Source: Rothia nasimurium
GTDB lineage: Bacteria > Actinomycetota > Actinomycetes > Actinomycetales > Micrococcaceae
Length of the DNA stretch: 64,000 nt
Reading direction: 5' to 3'
Assembly: GCF_928381705.1 (NCBI RefSeq)
Contig: NZ_CAKMSR010000011.1
Span: forward strand, 1 to 64,000
How positions within the stretch are numbered: position 1 is the stretch's first letter; each line of letters starts with the position of its first letter. The notes beneath the pieces are model-generated. The model made no database searches. It was not told the DNA's origin and saw nothing but the letters and a program-made list of their open reading frames with translations. Position numbers and translations under genes: made by a program. Below, one piece after another: positions 34,487 through 43,261 of the stretch.

Positions 34487-34502
34487 TGTTTCACGTGAAA
34501 CA
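34487..34502. promoter_or_regulatory. parS site 8
   Basis: TGTTTCACGTGAAACA, a perfect consensus, between the divergent parA and acetyltransferase genes. It is the parS nearest oriC, about 4-6 kb away. Confidence 0.93.
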
Positions 34503-34529
34503 CTTTGCGTACCCCTATAATCACTGACC

Positions 34530-35051
34530 ATGACCACCATTCGCAGAGCCCTCCCCCACGACGCCCAGACCCTAGCGGCCCTATCTGCTACCACCTATGC
34601 GCAGACCTTCAACTACTACCCGCCCGAAGACCTAAAGCACTATCTCTCCACCACCTACACCGCCGAAAACTACCTCGCCTATCTCGCAGACCCCCGCACC
34701 GCCATCTGGCTGGCAGAAGATACGGACGCCGGCACCCCGCTGGGCTACGTCATGGCAGGCTCTGCTGGTCTGCCCCACCCTGATTGCAGCGACCAGGACG
34801 GTGAACTCAAACGCCTCTACGTCTTAGAGGACCAGCAGGGCTCAGGGCTGGGCACCAGACTGCTAGAGACAGCCCTGGAGTGGCTGGATCGCGAGTATCC
34901 CCACCGTTCCCTCTGGTTGGGGGTCTGGTCTGAAAACTACGGCGCCCAGCGCCTCTACCAGCGCTACGGCTTTGCGCGCGTTGGTGACTACTACTTCACG
35001 GTTGGCTCTACTCAAGACTACGAGTTCATTTTCAGAAGAGACCCCCGATAG
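34530..35051 (+). CDS. GNAT family N-acetyltransferase
   Basis: 173 aa. The acetyl-CoA-binding motif A is GELKRLYVLEDQQGSGLGTRLLETALEWL (Q/RxxGxG/A), and the end has SENYGAQRLYQRYGFARVGDYYF. The substrate is unknown. It stands alone on plus between parA and the rsmG operon and converges on the latter, sharing a hairpin. Confidence 0.9.
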   Translation: MTTIRRALPHDAQTLAALSATTYAQTFNYYPPEDLKHYLSTTYTAENYLAYLADPRTAIWLAEDTDAGTPLGYVMAGSAGLPHPDCSDQDGELKRLYVLEDQQGSGLGTRLLETALEWLDREYPHRSLWLGVWSENYGAQRLYQRYGFARVGDYYFTVGSTQDYEFIFRRDPR

Positions 35052-35064
35052 GTCCCAAACAAAA

Positions 35065-35096
35065 AGCCCGGCTTCCCTGTACAGGGAAGCCGGGCT
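35065..35096 (-). terminator. Terminator of the rnpA-to-rsmG operon
   Basis: AGCCCGGCTTCCCTGT and ACAGGGAAGCCGGGCT form a perfect 16-bp stem. On minus it is followed by TTTTTG, so it ends the rsmG transcript; it may also block plus-strand reading from the acetyltransferase gene. Confidence 0.8.
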
Positions 35097-35116
35097 GTGC
35101 CGTCCTGGTCTAAAGC

Positions 35117-35767
35117 CTAGAGGCTTACTCGCACCACGGTGGTGGGCTCTTCGAGCAGGGTCTCGCCAGCAACCAGAATTTCGGTCTCGCGAGCGCCGTA
35201 CTTGTTGAGCTTCTTCTGAGCCTTGGTAATCTCGTCCGCCGCGCTGCGGCCCTTGAGGGCTAGCAGCTGGCCGGTGCCGCGCAGAATCGGCAGGGTGATG
35301 TCCAGCAGGCCAACGAGGGCTGAGACGGCACGGGCGGTCACGTAGTCAGCGTCAACCTGACCTACGGCCTGCTCAGCGCGCGAGCGCAGAATATCGACGT
35401 TATCGAGCCCGAGATCGTCCACGACCTCGGTCAGCCAGATAACTCGGCGCTCCAAGGGCTCAATGAGGGTCAGCTGCAGGTCGGGGCGGGCAATGGCCAG
35501 GCAGAGGCCGGGCAGGCCCGCACCGGAGCCCACGTCGGCGACGCGGGCGCCGTCCTCGATGAACTCCTCAACCACGGCGCAGTTGAGCACGTGGCGCTCC
35601 CAGAGGCGGGGAACCTCACGGGGGCCAATCAGGCCGCGTTCGATGCCGCTGGTAGCTAGGTGCTCCACGTAGCGCTCTGCCAGGGGCAGGCGGTCACCGA
35701 AGATCTGGTCAGCAGCTACCAGGGTGGGGCCTGCTAGCTCGGGTAGAGCAGTGTTTTCTTCGCTCAT
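35117..35767 (-). CDS. rsmG: 16S rRNA (guanine-N7) methyltransferase RsmG
   Basis: 216 aa. It methylates G527 (E. coli numbering) of 16S rRNA with SAM; loss gives low-level streptomycin resistance. Marks are the SAM motif RVADVGSGAGLPGLCLAIARPD, LIEPLERRVIWL and YVTARAV. It is the last gene of the yidC operon, 3 bp after khpB. Confidence 0.95.
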   Translation of the reverse strand: MSEENTALPELAGPTLVAADQIFGDRLPLAERYVEHLATSGIERGLIGPREVPRLWERHVLNCAVVEEFIEDGARVADVGSGAGLPGLCLAIARPDLQLTLIEPLERRVIWLTEVVDDLGLDNVDILRSRAEQAVGQVDADYVTARAVSALVGLLDITLPILRGTGQLLALKGRSAADEITKAQKKLNKYGARETEILVAGETLLEEPTTVVRVSL

Positions 35768-35770
35768 GGT

Positions 35771-36301
35771 TTAGTCCTCCGCCGGCATGATGACGATATG
35801 GCGGTCGGGGCCAGCGCCTTCGGACTCGGAGTGGAGGCCGTGGGCTGCCACGATGTCGTGTACCAGCTTGCGCTCGTAGGAGCCCAGGGGCTCCAGGTGC
35901 ACGTCGTCACCGGTTTCTTTGACGCGGGCAATGGCGGTTTCGGCCATGTCCACGAGAGCCTTCTGGCGGCCGGCACGATGCTCAGCGATGTCCAGAATCA
36001 GGCGGGTGCGCTGGCCGGTGGCAGCCAGCACCGAGAGGCGCACGAGCTCCTGCAGGGCGTCCAGCACTTCGCCGTCTTCACCCACGAGGGCAGAGAGTTC
36101 AGTGTTATTGCCGTCCTCGGTTACAACCGAGAGGTAGGTGCGGCCGTTGCGCACCTCGATGTCGATGTCGCCGTCGATGTCTGCGATGTCGAGAAGTTCT
36201 TCGAGGTAGTCAGCGGCGATGTCGCCTTCGTCCTCAAAGCCCTGGTCGGGGTCGGTATCTAGGACGTCATCTGCGGCGGTTTCTTCGTAGGCTTCAGTCA
36301 T
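35771..36301 (-). CDS. khpB: RNA-binding protein KhpB (Jag/SpoIIIJ-associated)
   Basis: 176 aa. A KH-like segment (about 50-110, IDGDIDIEVRNGRTYLSV) precedes an R3H domain (ADMAETAIARVKETG, ERKLVHDIVAAHGL). The N-terminal 40 residues are acidic. It binds RNA, and in other bacteria affects cell division and envelope. It lies between yidC and rsmG as usual. Confidence 0.92.
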   Translation of the reverse strand: MTEAYEETAADDVLDTDPDQGFEDEGDIAADYLEELLDIADIDGDIDIEVRNGRTYLSVVTEDGNNTELSALVGEDGEVLDALQELVRLSVLAATGQRTRLILDIAEHRAGRQKALVDMAETAIARVKETGDDVHLEPLGSYERKLVHDIVAAHGLHSESEGAGPDRHIVIMPAED

Positions 36302-36324
36302 GGGGGTTCCTCCTGTAGCTGCCG

Positions 36325-37296
36325 CTATTTCTTCTTGTTCTGCTGCTTTTGGCGCTTCTTGCTCATAGGCTGCTGACGCTGGCCGCGGTTAGCGCGCTCA
36401 CGCTGGGCTTCGAGCTCGGCTTCGTGCTGCTCCTTGGTCTTACCGACGGGGGGCAGACCCTTAGCGGCGCGGCGCTCGTTGAGCTCGCGCTCAGCCTGGG
36501 AGCCGGGGGTGGGGTTGTTCTTGATGACCCAGTACTGCTGGCCCAGTGACCAGAAGTTGGAGACGGTCCAGTAGACGAGCACGCCCAGGGGGAAGTTGAT
36601 ACCCGAGATGGCGAAGACCAGGGGCAGCACGTAGAGCATGATCTGCTGCTGGCGGTATATGGAGGACTGCTTGGCGGCGTCCGACATGTTCTTCGCCGAG
36701 AGCTGCTTGGTGATGTAGAACTGGGTGGCGCTCATGAGCACTACCATGATGGCGGCGATGATGATGGTCGCTGCGTGGTTGCCATCGCCGGGGCGCATCA
36801 TAGTGGAGAAGAGGGGTGCGCCGAAGATGTAGGCGTCGTTGAACTGCTCGACCTTGTCGTTGGAGAGCATGAGGATGCTCTCATTGTTGGCAGCTGCGCT
36901 GGGTACACCGTTGAGTACCTGGAAGAGGCCGAAGAAGATGGGCATCTGCACCAGGATGGGCATGCAGGAGGCCAGGGGGTTGGAGCCGGTCTTGCGGTAG
37001 AGTTCCATCTGCTCCTGGGCCATGGCCTGGCGGGAGAGCTGGTCGGTCTTGCCCTTGTACTTGGCCTGGAGCTTGGCCAGTTCGGGCTGCAGTTCCTGCA
37101 TGCCGCGCATGGCCTTGATCTGCTTCATGAAGAGCGGGATGGTGAGGGTTCGCATGACCAGGGTCAGGCCGATGATGGCCAGTACCCAGGTGACGCCGGA
37201 CGCGGGGTCCATGCCGATGGCGGTGAAGAGTTCGTGGAATGCCCAGAGAATCGCCGAGACGATCCATTTGAAGGGCCAGAGAATGATGTCGAACAT
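36325..37296 (-). CDS. yidC: Membrane protein insertase YidC
   Basis: 323 aa, the Gram-positive YidC form without a large periplasmic domain. Five membrane segments are expected (about 6-27, 31-55, 100-125, 155-175, 210-240). Typical motifs are QELQPELAKLQAKYKGK and GSNPLASCMPILVQMPIFFGLF. The C-terminal tail is Lys/Arg-rich for ribosome contact. It is followed by khpB 23 bp downstream. Confidence 0.94.
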   Translation of the reverse strand: MFDIILWPFKWIVSAILWAFHELFTAIGMDPASGVTWVLAIIGLTLVMRTLTIPLFMKQIKAMRGMQELQPELAKLQAKYKGKTDQLSRQAMAQEQMELYRKTGSNPLASCMPILVQMPIFFGLFQVLNGVPSAAANNESILMLSNDKVEQFNDAYIFGAPLFSTMMRPGDGNHAATIIIAAIMVVLMSATQFYITKQLSAKNMSDAAKQSSIYRQQQIMLYVLPLVFAISGINFPLGVLVYWTVSNFWSLGQQYWVIKNNPTPGSQAERELNERRAAKGLPPVGKTKEQHEAELEAQRERANRGQRQQPMSKKRQKQQNKKK

Positions 37297-37354
37297 AGTT
37301 CTCTCCCTGGCTCGGGTGTGTGAGCCGGTTGTGGTGGACTGCAGCCAGTGCCTG

Positions 37355-37759
37355 TTAGTGGTTCAGGTGCTGGTGCGGGTGGTTTAGAAGTATTATTTTG
37401 GGTTCGGTGCCGGGGGCGAAGGTGCGCCGCCCGGGTGGAACCGGGTCGAGGCCTCCGGTGGCCCAGGGGTGGCAGCGCAGTAGACGGCGGACGGTCAGCG
37501 AGAGGCCGCGTATGGCGCCGTGGGTGGTGAGCGATTCGAGCCCGTAGGCTGAGCAGCTCGGATAGTACCGGCAGACGTTGCCGTAGAGCGGCGAGACGAT
37601 GGCGCGGTAGACCTTGATGAAAGCGATGAGGACGTTCTGGGGCAGGGTGATAGCTGCCTGAACGATGGTGGTGGGCACGACGAATTCGTGGGGGGCGTTA
37701 TCGAGCAGGACGTCTTCGTCCGCGGGTGCCCCGGCGGGGTGCTGGTGGGAGGTGCTCAT
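37355..37759 (-). CDS. yidD: Membrane insertion efficiency factor YidD
   Basis: 134 aa. The core IAFIKVYRAIVSPLYGNVCRYYPSCSAY, with the conserved CRYYPSCSxY cysteines, and GGLDPVPPG are the YidD signature. It has extra N-terminal (about 35) and C-terminal tails. It is 3 bp after rnpA. Confidence 0.93.
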   Translation of the reverse strand: MSTSHQHPAGAPADEDVLLDNAPHEFVVPTTIVQAAITLPQNVLIAFIKVYRAIVSPLYGNVCRYYPSCSAYGLESLTTHGAIRGLSLTVRRLLRCHPWATGGLDPVPPGRRTFAPGTEPKIILLNHPHQHLNH

Positions 37760-37762
37760 GGG

Positions 37763-38125
37763 TTAGAGCTCCTCTCGGGCGGTGGCACCGAGTTTTTTGA
37801 GGGTGGTGGCCAGCGCGCTGGTCAGGTCTGTTTCGAGGTCGGTGTAGGGGGCGGACGCTGCCGGCGGCAGGGCTCGTACGACCACCTGGTAGCCGGTGGG
37901 GTTTTCGGCGACGAAGGGGGCGATGATGTCGCGGAGGCGTCGCTTGGTTTTGTTGCGGGTAACGGCGTTACCGACGGCCTTGGAGACGATGAAACCGATG
38001 ATGGTTGGTTCTTCGCCTGTTTTGGCTGTATATAGAACTAAGTTCCGACGCCCTGAGCGGGCGCCGGAACGTGTAGTTGCTGAGAATTGAGCCGAAGCTC
38101 GCATCCGGTTCTGTTGTGCCAGCAC
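37763..38125 (-). CDS. rnpA: Ribonuclease P protein component
   Basis: 120 aa. It assists the RNase P RNA in 5' tRNA maturation. The marks are the FxxVxRxG-like start (NRMRASAQFSATTRSGARSGRRN) and the RNR motif (AVTRNKTKRRLRDIIAP). It lies in the conserved rpmH-rnpA-yidD-yidC order. Confidence 0.92.
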   Translation of the reverse strand: MLAQQNRMRASAQFSATTRSGARSGRRNLVLYTAKTGEEPTIIGFIVSKAVGNAVTRNKTKRRLRDIIAPFVAENPTGYQVVVRALPPAASAPYTDLETDLTSALATTLKKLGATAREEL

Positions 38126-38220
38126 GTAGTCTCCTTTGTCTTTTCGGTCGTCTCTCGGCGGGCTGCGTGGTCACGCTGGCCTGCACAAGGGGCTAGGCCG
38201 AGGCGAGGAGATGTGAAGCC

Positions 38221-38358
38221 TTATGCTGAGAGGCTTGCGCGGCCCTTTGAACGACGGTTCGCGAGGATGGCGCGGCCTGCACGGGTGCGCATGCGAAGAC
38301 GGAAGCCGTGCTTCTTGGCGCGGCGGCGGTTATTCGGCTGGAAAGTCCGCTTGCTCAT
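38221..38358 (-). CDS. rpmH: 50S ribosomal protein L34
   Basis: 45 aa, absent from longer gene lists because of its size. It starts [20 protein letters not shown] and continues [19 protein letters not shown], the full L34 pattern. GGAG stands 7 bp before the ATG. It heads the rpmH-rnpA-yidD-yidC-khpB-rsmG order and diverges from dnaA across oriC. Confidence 0.96.
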   Translation of the reverse strand: MSKRTFQPNNRRRAKKHGFRLRMRTRAGRAILANRRSKGRASLSA

Positions 38359-38511
38359 TTGGTTACTCCAAAAATGGTTGGTACGGGGGCCAACCTTTCA
38401 ACAGTTCTTCGAACAGGTTGACGCTTCTTGCTCGTGTGTTAGCTCCGCCGCGTAAGGGGCGGATATCAGGCCTTAGATATAGGCATAGTCCTAGCACACT
38501 TTGACTAAACA

Positions 38512-38541
38512 ACTCTAGAAGAGGTTGTGATATAAGGTCAA
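38512..38541 (-). promoter_or_regulatory. Probable rpmH promoter
   Basis: On minus, TTGACC (38536-38541), an 18-bp spacer, TAGAGT (38512-38517). It gives a leader of about 150 nt before rpmH. Confidence 0.5.
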
Positions 38542-38580
38542 GCCCGCTAGGGGTAGGTCTTTAATCACAGGTAGGTGGGA

Positions 38581-38842
38581 GAGTTTGCCCACACCTGTGG
38601 ATAGCTTGCGAGCGCGCTCGCCCTAGCGAGAGTTATCCACAGGCGCACCGGGGAAAGTTGTAAGTTACAAAAACTGCGGTTTTGAGCTAGCGGTGCGCGG
38701 TTTAATCACATACTGTAAACAGGTACTCCCCTCGTTAAATCACAAGTTTTCCACCCTGTGGATAACATGGTGATAAATCGGTGGGCCCTGCGGCTAAGCT
38801 GTGGGTAAGTTTTTTGCGTGACCTGAGATTAAAGGAGAGCCA
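38581..38842. other. oriC: oriC-left: DnaA boxes between rpmH and dnaA
   Basis: DnaA-box matches are TGTGGATAG (38596-38604), TTATCCACA (38633-38641, perfect), TGTGGATAA (38757-38765, perfect) and TGTGGGTAA (38800-38808). Genes diverge on both sides, and the dnaA gene and its promoter lie here. Together with 40427-40885 it forms a bipartite-looking origin region around dnaA. Confidence 0.75.
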
Positions 38843-40426
38843 GTGGGCGATTATATGGACCCGGAGCTTCAGAAGAAGTGGATGCACCTGGTAACCCTGT
38901 TGCGGGCAGATACTTCGGTGGCTCAGCGTCACCGTGCGCATATTGGCCTGGCTCAGCCTCACGCTTTTATGGGTAATGTGCTGCTGATTGCGGTGCCGAG
39001 CGAGTTTACCCGCGATATTTTTCAGCACGAGCTGAAGGAGACCCTGCAAGAGGCTATTACTGCAACCTTTGGCCAGGGGGTGACCGAGGCTTTCATTATT
39101 GATACCAGCCTCGAGAATTCTCCTGAGAAGGTGGCGCTACCCGCAACCGAGCGTCCTGCTGCTCCGTCTTTCCCGGCGTCCGTTGAGCGGGATCCGGCTT
39201 CCCACGCCGGTTTCGACGAAGCTGCCCACCAGCGTCCGGACGCCGCCCCCACCTTTGGGCAGGCACCGGCGGCTCCCGAGTTTGCCCAGGTCAACCACGA
39301 GGCAGAGCCCCTTGAAGAGCCTGTTGAGGCAGGCGAGCTGATCGAGGCTCCCGCAGAGACGGGGGAGGCAAAGACCTGGGACTCTACCGCGCGCCTGAAC
39401 CCCAAGTACACCTTCGATAGCTTTGTGATTGGCCAGTCCAACCGTTTTGCCCACGCGGCTGCCTTCGCGGTGTCCGAAACCCCGGCGTCTGCCTACAATC
39501 CCCTCTTTATCTACGGCGGCTCGGGTCTGGGTAAGACCCACCTGCTGCACGCCATCGGCCACTACGCCAAGAGTCTCTACCCCGGTTTGCGGGTGCGCTA
39601 TGTGAACTCTGAGGAGTTCACCAACGACTTCATTAACTCCATTCGCGACAACAACGGTATTACCTTTAAGCAGATTTACCGCAATGTCGACATGCTCTTG
39701 ATCGACGATATTCAGTTCTTGGCTGGGAAAGATAGTACCCAGGAAGAGTTCTTCCATACCTTCAACGCCCTGCACAACCACCAGAAGCAGGTGGTCATTA
39801 CCTCTGACCTACCGCCCAAGCAGCTGACCGGTTTTGCAGAGCGTATGCGCTCGCGCTTTGAGTGGGGTTTGATTACCGACGTTCAGCCGCCGGAGCTCGA
39901 AACCCGTATCGCGATTCTGAGTAAGAAGGCCCAGAATGAGGGTCTTGATGTACCCGATGACGTGATGGAATATATTGCCTCGCACATTTCCACCAACATT
40001 CGTGAGCTGGAAGGCGCGCTGATTCGTGTGACCGCTTTTGCCTCCTTGCAGGGGCAGCCGGTGGATATGCAGCTGGCGGAGCAGGTGCTCAAAGATCTGT
40101 TGCTGGACGACGGTGCCCAGGAAATTACAGCATCGCAGGTGTTGCAGGCGACGGCAGAGTACTTTGACGTAACGATTGATGACCTGCGGTCGAAGTCCCG
40201 TAGCCGCACTCTGGTGAACGCGCGTCAGATCGCCATGTACCTCTTACGAGAGCTCACCGATATGTCGCTGCCCCGTATCGGGCAGGAGCTGGGCGACCGT
40301 GACCACACCACCGTGATGTACGCAGATCGCAAGATTCGTAACCTCATGGCAGAGCGTCGACCTATCTTTAACCAGGTCACAGAGCTTACCAACCGTATTA
40401 AGCAGGGGTCTCGTGACGCATCCTAA
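38843..40426 (+). CDS. dnaA: Chromosomal replication initiator protein DnaA
   Basis: 527 aa. Domain I is residues 1-90, a long Pro/Ala/Glu-rich domain II runs from about 95 to 180, and the AAA+ domain has Walker A GGSGLGKT (225-232) and [12 protein letters not shown]. The C-terminal helix-turn-helix has the signature [20 protein letters not shown] start at 38843 after AAAGGAG. It unwinds oriC as an ATP-bound oligomer and binds the DnaA boxes on both sides of its own gene. Confidence 0.97.
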   Translation: MGDYMDPELQKKWMHLVTLLRADTSVAQRHRAHIGLAQPHAFMGNVLLIAVPSEFTRDIFQHELKETLQEAITATFGQGVTEAFIIDTSLENSPEKVALPATERPAAPSFPASVERDPASHAGFDEAAHQRPDAAPTFGQAPAAPEFAQVNHEAEPLEEPVEAGELIEAPAETGEAKTWDSTARLNPKYTFDSFVIGQSNRFAHAAAFAVSETPASAYNPLFIYGGSGLGKTHLLHAIGHYAKSLYPGLRVRYVNSEEFTNDFINSIRDNNGITFKQIYRNVDMLLIDDIQFLAGKDSTQEEFFHTFNALHNHQKQVVITSDLPPKQLTGFAERMRSRFEWGLITDVQPPELETRIAILSKKAQNEGLDVPDDVMEYIASHISTNIRELEGALIRVTAFASLQGQPVDMQLAEQVLKDLLLDDGAQEITASQVLQATAEYFDVTIDDLRSKSRSRTLVNARQIAMYLLRELTDMSLPRIGQELGDRDHTTVMYADRKIRNLMAERRPIFNQVTELTNRIKQGSRDAS

Positions 40427-40885
40427 CCCTAAAAGGCCTAGTCACAGGGTTGTAGATAACTTTGAGACTTAAGGGGTTTTAATGTGGATGTTAAGTGCAT
40501 GAATATGCAAAGCCTGTGAAGTTCGGTGATTGCATAAATATCCATCCACTATTCATTCACAGCGGAGACGGGTTTTCTGCACAGGCGCCCCACAAGCACT
40601 TGGTTGAGATTCCGGGCTCAAACGGGGTTTTCCACAGTTTTCACAAGGGTTATTAACACTACGATTCTTAAAGAAAAAACGTCAAATAACAAAAAATCTG
40701 TGCTCGTGCTGCCGGGCGGGGTTGAGCTCTTGTAATTACAGATTTTCGTGAGGGCTCTTTGGTTCAGGGTCACGGCTTGTAATTACAGAAAAACAGCTTT
40801 AGTGCCAAGGTAGTCCGGTAGACTGGACACCTGAACTGTGCCCGTTTAAGGGCTTCTCATGTTTAAAGCTTTGGAAGGTGCTCCA
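40427..40885. other. oriC: oriC-right: dnaA-dnaN intergenic origin region
   Basis: 459 bp. It has DnaA-box-like sequences TGTAGATAA (40451-40459), TGTGGATGT (40483-40491) and TTTTCCACA (40628-40636), an AT-rich stretch at about 40660-40700 suited to unwinding, and two copies of CTTGTAATTACAGA (from 40729 and 40776). TAGACT at about 40819 may be the minus-10 of dnaN. No gene is present. Confidence 0.7.
40731..40787. repeat. Two TGTAATTACA palindromes in oriC region
   Basis: Perfect 10-bp palindromes at 40731-40740 and 40778-40787, each preceded by CT and followed by GA, 47 bp apart. A further copy is at 59929-59938. They may be binding sites for a replication regulator. Confidence 0.55.
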
Positions 40886-42013
40886 GTGAAATTTACTGTC
40901 GAACGCGATACTTTGGCCGAGGCCGTCAGCTGGACTGCCCGCTCCCTCTCCCCCCGTCCGCCTGTACCGGTACTCTCTGGCCTGCTCATCAAGGCAGCAG
41001 CCGGTGAAGTGTCTATCGCCAGCTTCGACTACGAGACCTCAGCCAAACTCAACATCGCAGCCGATATCGCTGAAGAAGGCGAAGCCCTGGTATCTGGCCG
41101 TCTGCTTGCCGATATCTGCCGTTCGCTGCCCAAGTCTGACGTGCTCTTTGAACTGCGTGAGGGCAAGGTTCACCTCTCCTGCGGTTCTTCTAACTTCAAC
41201 CTGTCGTCCATGCCTGTAGCTGACTACCCCGAGCTACCTGCCCTCCCCGCGGTATCAGGTACCGTTGAGGGCTCTGAGTTCGCCAAGGCTGTTACCCAGG
41301 TGTCGGTAGCAGCGTCGAAGGACGACACCCTGCCGATTCTGACCGGTGTACGCATGGAAATCGAGGGTGACCAGATCACCCTGCTCGCAACCGACCGCTA
41401 CCGTCTGGCCATGCGCGAGCTGACCTGGAACCCCGCAGACGCTTCTATCTCAACCGCTGCGCTGGTCAAGGCTAAGACTCTTTCTGAGGTCGCCAAGACC
41501 CTGGGTGGTGCAGGGGAACTGTCCATCGCCCTGTCAGATGCCCATGAGCTCATCGGCTTTGAATCTGACTCCCGCCGCACCACCAGCCTGCTGGTCGACG
41601 GTGAATACCCCAAGATTCGCTCCCTCTTCCCCGAAGTCACCCCCGTGCACGCGATCGTCCGCACCTCAGACCTGATGGAAGCCGTCCGCCGTGTCTCCCT
41701 GGTCGCTGAGCGCAACACCCCCGTCCGCCTGGCCTTCAGCCAGGGCCAGGTCACCCTGGACGCCGGTACCGGCGAGGACGCCCAGGCAACCGAGGTGCTG
41801 CAGGCCCACCTGCACGGCGACGACATCACCGTAGCCTTCAACCCCAGCTACCTCTCCGAAGGTCTGCACACCTTCGCAGCCAACAAGTTCGTGCGCTTCT
41901 CCTTCACCGACCCCCGCAAGCCCGTTGTGCTCTCTGAACAGGACGACTGGCAGGCTGAGGACGAGAAGAACTACCGCTACCTGCTCATGCCTATCCGCCT
42001 GCAGAACCAGTAA
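40886..42013 (+). CDS. dnaN: DNA polymerase III beta subunit (sliding clamp)
   Basis: 375 aa, the usual clamp length, from GTG at 40886, which follows GGAAGG by about 7 bp; the frame extends nine codons further to an ATG with no ribosome site. Three clamp domains are present: KFTVERDTLAEAVSWTARSL, then the second with TDRYRLAMRELTW, then the C-terminal YRYLLMPIRL. It tethers the polymerase to DNA. Confidence 0.96.
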   Translation: MKFTVERDTLAEAVSWTARSLSPRPPVPVLSGLLIKAAAGEVSIASFDYETSAKLNIAADIAEEGEALVSGRLLADICRSLPKSDVLFELREGKVHLSCGSSNFNLSSMPVADYPELPALPAVSGTVEGSEFAKAVTQVSVAASKDDTLPILTGVRMEIEGDQITLLATDRYRLAMRELTWNPADASISTAALVKAKTLSEVAKTLGGAGELSIALSDAHELIGFESDSRRTTSLLVDGEYPKIRSLFPEVTPVHAIVRTSDLMEAVRRVSLVAERNTPVRLAFSQGQVTLDAGTGEDAQATEVLQAHLHGDDITVAFNPSYLSEGLHTFAANKFVRFSFTDPRKPVVLSEQDDWQAEDEKNYRYLLMPIRLQNQ

Positions 42014-42049
42014 AGCCGCAGGTCAAACCGCTATCTCAAGGAGGGCGCG

Positions 42050-43243
42050 CTGTACATCGACCACCTTTCGTTGATGGACTACCGCACCTACCAGCTCCTG
42101 ACTCTTCCCCTCACCCCCGGCGTCACCGTCTTTCTCGGGTCAAACGGGGTGGGCAAAACCAATATCGTTGAAGCCATCGACTACACTGCGCAGCTGGCTT
42201 CTCACCGGGTTAGTCAGGACGCCCCGCTGGTACGTGTGGGCGCTGACCGCGCCTACATCCGCACCCGCACGGTCCGCGGCAACCAGCAGACCGTCCTTGA
42301 GTTTGAACTAGCCCCCGGCAAAAGCAACCGGGTACGCATCAACCGGGCGGCGCCCGTCCGCGCCCGTGAAGCCCTGGGCGTCACTCGCACCGTGCTTTTC
42401 TCACCCGAGGATTTGCAGCTGGTGAAGGGGGACCCCGCCGGGCGACGCCGTTTCCTTGATGATTTGGCGGTATCCCTGCGCCCCTCTGTTGCCGCCTACC
42501 GGGCGGACTACGAGCGGGTTTTGCGCCAGCGGAATTCCCTGCTCAAATCCATGCGCTCGCGGCGCAGCACCGGGGCCGAGGACTCCTACACCCTGGAGGT
42601 CTGGAACAAGCAGCTGGCGGACGCCGGTGCCCACCTTCTGCAGGCCCGACTACGCACCCTGGCCCTGCTTCTGCCGCAACTACAGAGGGCCTATACCGAG
42701 CTCACGGACGGTTCCAAGAATGTGAGCCTGGTGTACGATTCCACTGTTTTCCCGCCGATTTCAGCTAACCTTCTGCCGACCGCAGCCCTGATGGGGGTAG
42801 ATGATCTGCGGGAGGCTATGTTGCGCGGTTTTGCCGATAAGCAGCGGGAAGAGCTGGAGCGCGGCGTGACCCTGGTGGGACCCCACCGCGATGATCTTGC
42901 CCTGGAACTCGGTGGCATCCCGGTCAAGGGTTTTGCATCCCACGGGGAAAGCTGGTCGTATGCCCTGGGTCTGAAGCTGGCCTCCTGGTACGTGCACCTG
43001 GCAGATAACGATGCCCCCGGCGCCTCCCCCATCTTGATTCTTGATGACGTCTTTGCTGAGCTCGATACCGCCCGCCGCCATAAGCTGGGTGCTATTGTTG
43101 CCGGTGCTGAGCAGGTGCTGGTGACCTGTGCTGTAGCAAGTGATATCCCTGAAGAACTGGGAGAGATTACCCTGGTCAGGGTTGAACCCGGCAGGGCCCG
43201 AGTGGAAAGCTCCCCACTAGGTAATATTCCAAATCAGGAATAA
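42050..43243 (+). CDS. recF: DNA replication and repair protein RecF
   Basis: 397 aa if started at CTG 42050. Walker A is FLGSNGVGKTNIVEAIDY and the C-terminal signature is SHGESWSYALGLKLAS with ILILDDVFAELD. The usual RecF opening (MYIxxLxLxDYR) is encoded only upstream of the first ATG: from CTG at 42050 it reads YIDHLSLMDYRTYQ, and AAGGAGG stands 5 bp before that CTG. Starts at TTG 42071 or ATG 42074 would drop the first beta strand and have no ribosome site. RecF loads RecA at gaps. Confidence 0.93.
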   Translation: MYIDHLSLMDYRTYQLLTLPLTPGVTVFLGSNGVGKTNIVEAIDYTAQLASHRVSQDAPLVRVGADRAYIRTRTVRGNQQTVLEFELAPGKSNRVRINRAAPVRAREALGVTRTVLFSPEDLQLVKGDPAGRRRFLDDLAVSLRPSVAAYRADYERVLRQRNSLLKSMRSRRSTGAEDSYTLEVWNKQLADAGAHLLQARLRTLALLLPQLQRAYTELTDGSKNVSLVYDSTVFPPISANLLPTAALMGVDDLREAMLRGFADKQREELERGVTLVGPHRDDLALELGGIPVKGFASHGESWSYALGLKLASWYVHLADNDAPGASPILILDDVFAELDTARRHKLGAIVAGAEQVLVTCAVASDIPEELGEITLVRVEPGRARVESSPLGNIPNQE

Positions 43244-43261
43244 TTGGGCAACGGGGTAAAT

